Origin: Acidobacteriota bacterium
GTDB lineage: Bacteria > Acidobacteriota > UBA890 > WLXD01
Assembly: GCA_022571615.1 (NCBI GenBank)
Contig: JACZXM010000164.1
Location: 1-6,765, forward strand
DNA: 6,765 nucleotides
Direction of reading: 5' to 3'
Made by a program: the position numbers and the translations under genes. Shown here piece by piece: positions 6,010 through 6,765 of this stretch. Every line of letters begins with the position of its first letter. Within the stretch, counting starts at the first letter, position 1. The notes under the pieces were generated by a model. That model was not told the origin of the DNA. It saw only the letters and a list, made by a program, of their open reading frames with translations, and searched no databases.

Positions 6010-6645
6010 ATGCCGTGCGGTCCCCTGCGGCATGGTAATTTCGGACCCGTGGCTGACCCCCTCATGGATCGCTTTCGTCTACTCGCCGCGCGTTGGATTC
6101 TGTCGCCGCTCCAGGGCGTCGTATTCGCCGACTGGTTGCGAGCGCTGCGCGCCAATGGATTCGCCGTGGCGCCCCCTTCCAACACCTACAGGGAGCCCAA
6201 AGGCGGCGGATCCTACCGATGGGCTAAAGGTCACTCCCCTGTTGACATTCCCCTCGCAGAGCTTGACCCGGTTTCTGGCCCCCTGCTGGACTGGTGGCAA
6301 GACATTGTTGCGCAGCGGTCACATCTTACAAGTGCAAAATCATCCGAGCTGCGAGATACGTCGGGTAAGAAGGCGGCATGGCATCTTCTAGCCCAGACAA
6401 TCCCCGAAGGCCGGCGCAACGATACTCTCGTTCGCATAGGGGGTTGGTTACGCCTCTATCATCCTGCGCCAGTGGTGGAGGAGCTTTTGCGGGCGATCAA
6501 CGAGGCCAGGTGCCGGCCACCGCTAGACCCAGAAGAGGTTCGGGCCATCGCGAAAGGGGTCTACCGTTATGCCCAGCGGGGCGTCAACGGTCATCCACGG
6601 GCAGCGGTGCCACGCTATGTACGCGAGGAGCGGACCGATGGCTAA
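6010..6645 (+). CDS. Primase-like protein: tail of a Prim-Pol domain plus PriCT-like C-terminal domain; N-terminal catalytic half absent
   Basis: Up to 211 aa. Residues 50-71 contain GFAVAPPS and then GGGSYRW, which resemble the conserved end of the bifunctional primase-polymerase (Prim-Pol) domain of phages, plasmids and integrative elements. Residues 133-190 contain EGRRNDTLVRIGGWLR, then EELLRAINEAR, PPLDPEEVRAIAKGV, the pattern of the primase C-terminal PriCT-1 type. The expected N-terminal Prim-Pol catalytic region, about 120-150 residues with its acidic metal-binding residues, is missing: a TAG at 6004-6006 closes the frame just before the ATG at 6010. Other in-frame starts are GTG 6049 and ATG 6064; none has a clear Shine-Dalgarno. 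It may be a truncated remnant or an orphan domain protein. Third-position GC is only about 53% in a 40-codon sample (6301-6420). The domain call is by eye, not by search. Confidence 0.62.
   Translation: MPCGPLRHGNFGPVADPLMDRFRLLAARWILSPLQGVVFADWLRALRANGFAVAPPSNTYREPKGGGSYRWAKGHSPVDIPLAELDPVSGPLLDWWQDIVAQRSHLTSAKSSELRDTSGKKAAWHLLAQTIPEGRRNDTLVRIGGWLRLYHPAPVVEELLRAINEARCRPPLDPEEVRAIAKGVYRYAQRGVNGHPRAAVPRYVREERTDG
6055..6066. repeat. 12-bp direct repeat, copy 2
   Basis: Second perfect copy of GACCCCCTCATG. Its final ATG (6064-6066) is in frame with the primase-like gene and is one of that gene's possible starts. Confidence 0.5.
6625..6630 (+). promoter_or_regulatory. Ribosome binding site of the downstream partial gene
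   Basis: GAGGAG lies seven bases before the ATG at 6638, inside the end of the primase-like gene. It is the best Shine-Dalgarno on the plus strand here and supports that the short terminal reading frame is a real gene. Confidence 0.7.
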
Positions 6646-6765
6646 GATTAGCTACACCCTCGCTGACGATGTTTACACTTTCCCAACTGATCTAGAGGCC
6701 GAACTGCGCCTAAAGAACGTGCAGAGGGACAAGTTTGGCAGGATACACGCCGATGCCAGGTTTAT
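6638..6765 (+). CDS. Unidentified protein, N-terminal 42 residues only, coupled to the primase-like gene
   Basis: The frame opens at ATG 6638 and runs past the window end with no stop. The visible product begins MAKISYTLADDV and continues with a mixed polar sequence (FPTDLEAELRLKN, residues 14-26) and a GRIHADARF end (34-42); no motif identifies it. The ATG overlaps the stop of the previous gene by 8 nt and has a strong GAGGAG, so the two are translated together and probably belong to one replication-type module. In Prim-Pol modules the next gene is often an AAA+ ATPase or helicase-like protein, which is only a contextual guess. It uses AGG three times, ATA once and CTA twice, and third-position GC is about 61%, unlike the hopanoid genes. 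Confidence 0.6.
   Translation, partial: MAKISYTLADDVYTFPTDLEAELRLKNVQRDKFGRIHADARF

Noticed and set aside
6010..6033. Inverted repeat ATGCCG / CGGCAT followed on the minus strand by TTTTCT, terminator-like
   Set aside because: The stem is only 6 bp, the loop is 12 nt and the T-run is 4, too weak to call an intrinsic terminator. It may still mask the ATG at 6010.
5912..6391. 159-codon plus-strand frame overlapping the primase-like gene
   Set aside because: No recognisable motif; the overlapping frame from 6010 has the Prim-Pol/PriCT pattern and the coupled downstream start. I also looked here for a frameshifted N-terminal Prim-Pol half and saw none.

Overview
This 6.8 kb, GC-rich window looks like bacterial chromosome. 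It carries a compact hopanoid (bacterial sterol surrogate) operon on the minus strand and, beyond a short intergenic junction, the start of a plus-strand block of replication-element type. Genes are dense, overlaps are translationally coupled, and the hopanoid genes strongly prefer G/C at third codon positions. This fits a high-GC, hopanoid-making bacterium; the phylum cannot be fixed from this sequence.

Reading the minus strand in the direction of transcription, the order is shc (5824-3824, squalene-hopene cyclase), hpnH (3827-2826, radical SAM adenosylhopane synthase), hpnA (2804-1821, sugar epimerase-like SDR), hpnG (1828-1076, adenosylhopane nucleosidase) and fni/idi2 (1005 to beyond position 1, type 2 isopentenyl diphosphate isomerase). 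shc/hpnH overlap by ATGA, hpnH/hpnA are 21 nt apart, hpnA/hpnG overlap by 8 nt, and hpnG/fni are separated by 70 nt. Together they encode a path. Fni balances IPP and DMAPP for squalene supply. Shc cyclises squalene to hopene. HpnH adds a 5'-deoxyadenosyl group to make adenosylhopane, and HpnG removes adenine to give the ribosylhopane precursor of C35 bacteriohopanepolyols. HpnA probably acts on a sugar or side-chain step that is not established. No squalene-synthesis gene (hpnCDE or sqs) lies in the window.

The region upstream of shc (5825-6009) has no convincing gene. It holds three perfect dyad-symmetric sequences within about 80 bp and one copy of a 12-bp direct repeat whose second copy lies 83 bp away, at the start of the plus-strand block.

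The plus-strand block (6010-6765) has a gene whose product resembles only the last part of a Prim-Pol domain followed by a PriCT-like primase C-terminal domain; the catalytic half is missing. It is followed by a tightly coupled gene that runs off the end. Hand-counted third-position GC falls from about 80% (fni sample) to about 53-61% here. I read this as the edge of an integrated or degraded mobile/phage-like replication module next to the hopanoid operon. That is the least ordinary part of the window. I found no clear evidence of a wholly new system.
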